Notes under the pieces: model-generated
Told to the model about the DNA's origin: nothing
The model's database searches: none
What the model saw: only the letters and a program-made list of their open reading frames with translations
Made by a program: the position numbers and the translations under genes
Source of the DNA: JAKEGK01 sp036507695
Lineage (GTDB): Bacteria > Pseudomonadota > Gammaproteobacteria > SZUA-152
Assembly: GCA_036507695.1 (NCBI GenBank)
Contig: DATCIR010000054.1
Span: 1-6,521 of the forward strand
Length of the DNA: 6,521 nucleotides
Direction: 5' to 3'
In this document: in pieces, positions 5,447-6,521 of the stretch
Numbering within the stretch: position 1 is the first letter of the stretch
How the letters are laid out: every line of letters starts with the position of its first letter

Positions 5447-6424
5447 TCAGATCGTCTGGTAATAAAGGTTTTGTGGATGTTTCGCCTGCGCAAAGAAAAA
5501 CCAGCGCTCCGCGATTAAACCGAGGTATTGAATAACAAAAGCCATTACAAACAACAGGGTGGCGGTTTGGTTGAAAAGCGCGGCGGTCAATAATGCAATC
5601 GGCACCGGAAACACCAGGATCATGAAAATCCATTTGATGGACTTTAAGAACGCGGCTTTCTGGTGGTGGAAAAATTCCCGCGTGTTATACGAGCCGCCCA
5701 TGGCGCCCTGGGCTTTTTGCTGGATATGGGTATGCCGCACCCCGATCGCCGTTTTTAAAGTGGACTTGTATTTAATGTGGTGGTTGCGGATCAGGGATGC
5801 CGAGCGGGTGAGGAACGCGGCCAGTGTGAGGATAATGGCCCACACGGTCATATGGCCCAGCAAATGCGATTGCTGTTGCTGCGCGTAAAGCGCCGCCAGG
5901 GTGCAGCCGGAAGCCATGCCAAACAGCGTGTAGTTAATGGGGGTGAGCGGCGTATGCCATTCCTGCAAAAACTTAAGACAGGCGTAAATCATGCCGGTGC
6001 AGACGAACAACGCGATGCAGGCTATCACACCCAGGGCGCCAATCACCACCGTCAGCCCGGTTTCCGGCAGCGCCGCGGCGCCAAATACACTGGGATTGAT
6101 GCCGAAGTAATGCAGCACGCCATACAAAAACACAAAAAACATAAAGGCCGGCAGCACGATGACTTCGCGCGACAACCAGGAGGTGCGCCACTGGGTTGCG
6201 GCGCGCCAGGCGCGTTCCGGCCGGCCGAGGTGAAAAAACGACGCAATTAAGCCGCCGATCAAAAACACCAGCGCGATCAAACTGCCGGTGGCGTAAAACT
6301 GTCCCGACTCGAGCGGGATGTGTTCCAGCAGGGTGTAACTCTGGCCAAAGAACAGGGCGAGAAACAGGCCCTGGCCGACGCCGATTAATGTTGTCAAAAA
6401 AATCACCGAATACGGGGGATTCAT
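5447..6424 (-). CDS. DmsC/SoeC-type membrane anchor subunit of a molybdopterin oxidoreductase
   Basis: The integral membrane subunit that anchors an A-B molybdoenzyme pair and exchanges electrons with the quinone pool. It has 325 residues (DmsC is about 290) and about eight hydrophobic helices, roughly at 5-27, 46-64, 88-106, 123-149, 163-182, 190-207, 264-285 and 288-308. The conserved loop FHLGRPERAWRAATQWR, continuing to LSREV, carries His65 and Glu87; residues at these same positions in E. coli DmsC are implicated in menaquinol binding. The N-terminus NPPYSVIFLTTLIGVGQG, a long loop with GGSYNTREFFHH (243-254) and the tail ERWFFFAQAKHPQNLYY resemble the SoeC branch, which serves cytoplasmic sulfite oxidation, as much as classical DmsC. 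AGGAG (6435-6439) lies 10 bases before the ATG, and the start overlaps the upstream stop codon by one base. moaA follows. The anchor family call is strong; the substrate (sulfite, DMSO or polysulfide) is inferred. Confidence 0.88.
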   Translation of the reverse strand: MNPPYSVIFLTTLIGVGQGLFLALFFGQSYTLLEHIPLESGQFYATGSLIALVFLIGGLIASFFHLGRPERAWRAATQWRTSWLSREVIVLPAFMFFVFLYGVLHYFGINPSVFGAAALPETGLTVVIGALGVIACIALFVCTGMIYACLKFLQEWHTPLTPINYTLFGMASGCTLAALYAQQQQSHLLGHMTVWAIILTLAAFLTRSASLIRNHHIKYKSTLKTAIGVRHTHIQQKAQGAMGGSYNTREFFHHQKAAFLKSIKWIFMILVFPVPIALLTAALFNQTATLLFVMAFVIQYLGLIAERWFFFAQAKHPQNLYYQTI

Positions 6425-6521
6425 TACTTACAGGCTCCTGTTAATGCTTGCGAATGATAACTACTCATCTCGTGTGTAGCATAGGTTAAAGCGGTGCTGG
6501 TGTCTCCTACCGGGGGCGTCT
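6424..6521 (-). CDS. C-terminal end of an upstream subunit, probably the DmsB/SoeB-like iron-sulfur protein (partial)
   Basis: An open frame runs in from the right edge of the window for 31 codons and stops at TAA (6426-6424). The last A of that stop is the first base of the anchor gene's ATG (TAATG), an arrangement typical of translationally coupled subunits. The visible residues are polar, beginning TPPVGDTST and ending SQALTGACK, and contain no cysteine cluster, as expected if this is the tail after the ferredoxin domains. Its identity rests on position: in three-subunit DMSO-reductase-family operons the 4Fe-4S electron-transfer subunit immediately precedes the membrane anchor. A fused or different upstream gene cannot be excluded. 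Confidence 0.6.
   Translation of the reverse strand, partial: TPPVGDTSTALTYATHEMSSYHSQALTGACK

Noticed and set aside
5777..6250. 157-codon plus-strand open frame opposite the anchor gene
   Set aside because: Antisense to a well-supported membrane protein; Gln-, Arg- and Gly-rich with no motif and no ribosome binding site.

Overview
This is a bacterial window of about 6.5 kb with mid-to-high GC. It holds five complete protein-coding genes and the 3' end of a sixth. Protein flavour (complex I NDUFA9-like epimerase, Sad-type aldehyde dehydrogenase, the MoaA and DmsC sequences) and the style of the intergenic repeats suggest a proteobacterium, most likely gamma- or betaproteobacterial. The gene content at the right-hand end points to a sulfur-oxidising lifestyle. 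Assignment below class is not possible from the sequence alone.

Layout. Positions 1-343 are non-coding and carry a dispersed palindromic repeat (59-123). A minus-strand NDUFA9-like NAD(P)-binding protein (344-1303) is transcribed away from a plus-strand succinate-semialdehyde dehydrogenase of the Sad/YneI type (1552-2916). The 248-bp gap between them has a candidate promoter for each direction and a 14-bp palindrome. A 349-bp gap (2917-3265) contains two hairpin repeat units, the first bracketed by imperfect inverted repeats. A plus-strand TauE/SafE-family permease (3266-4063) follows, then a 362-bp gap (4064-4425) with weak terminator-like hairpins and an 18-bp inverted-repeat pair spanning 236 bp. 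The rest is one minus-strand operon, in transcription order: the last 31 codons of an upstream gene (6424-6521, probably the iron-sulfur subunit), a DmsC/SoeC-type membrane anchor (5447-6424) and moaA (4426-5406).

How the genes may work together. The anchor subunit with a TAATG-coupled upstream gene is the usual B-C arrangement of a three-subunit molybdopterin oxidoreductase (catalytic A, iron-sulfur B, membrane C). The anchor resembles the SoeC branch (quinone-linked cytoplasmic sulfite oxidation) at least as much as classical DmsC. moaA, the first enzyme of molybdopterin biosynthesis, lies 40 bp downstream in the same direction, which would tie cofactor supply to the enzyme. The TauE/SafE permease, whose family includes sulfite and sulfonate exporters, is convergent with this operon. 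Together these suggest a sulfite-handling locus; this is inference, because the catalytic subunit lies outside the window. The epimerase and aldehyde dehydrogenase have no visible link to it.

Nothing here amounts to a clearly new biological system. The least explained material is the intergenic repeats: each of the three gaps over 300 bp carries a different inverted-repeat family, and one shows a compensatory base-pair change that supports a conserved folded structure.
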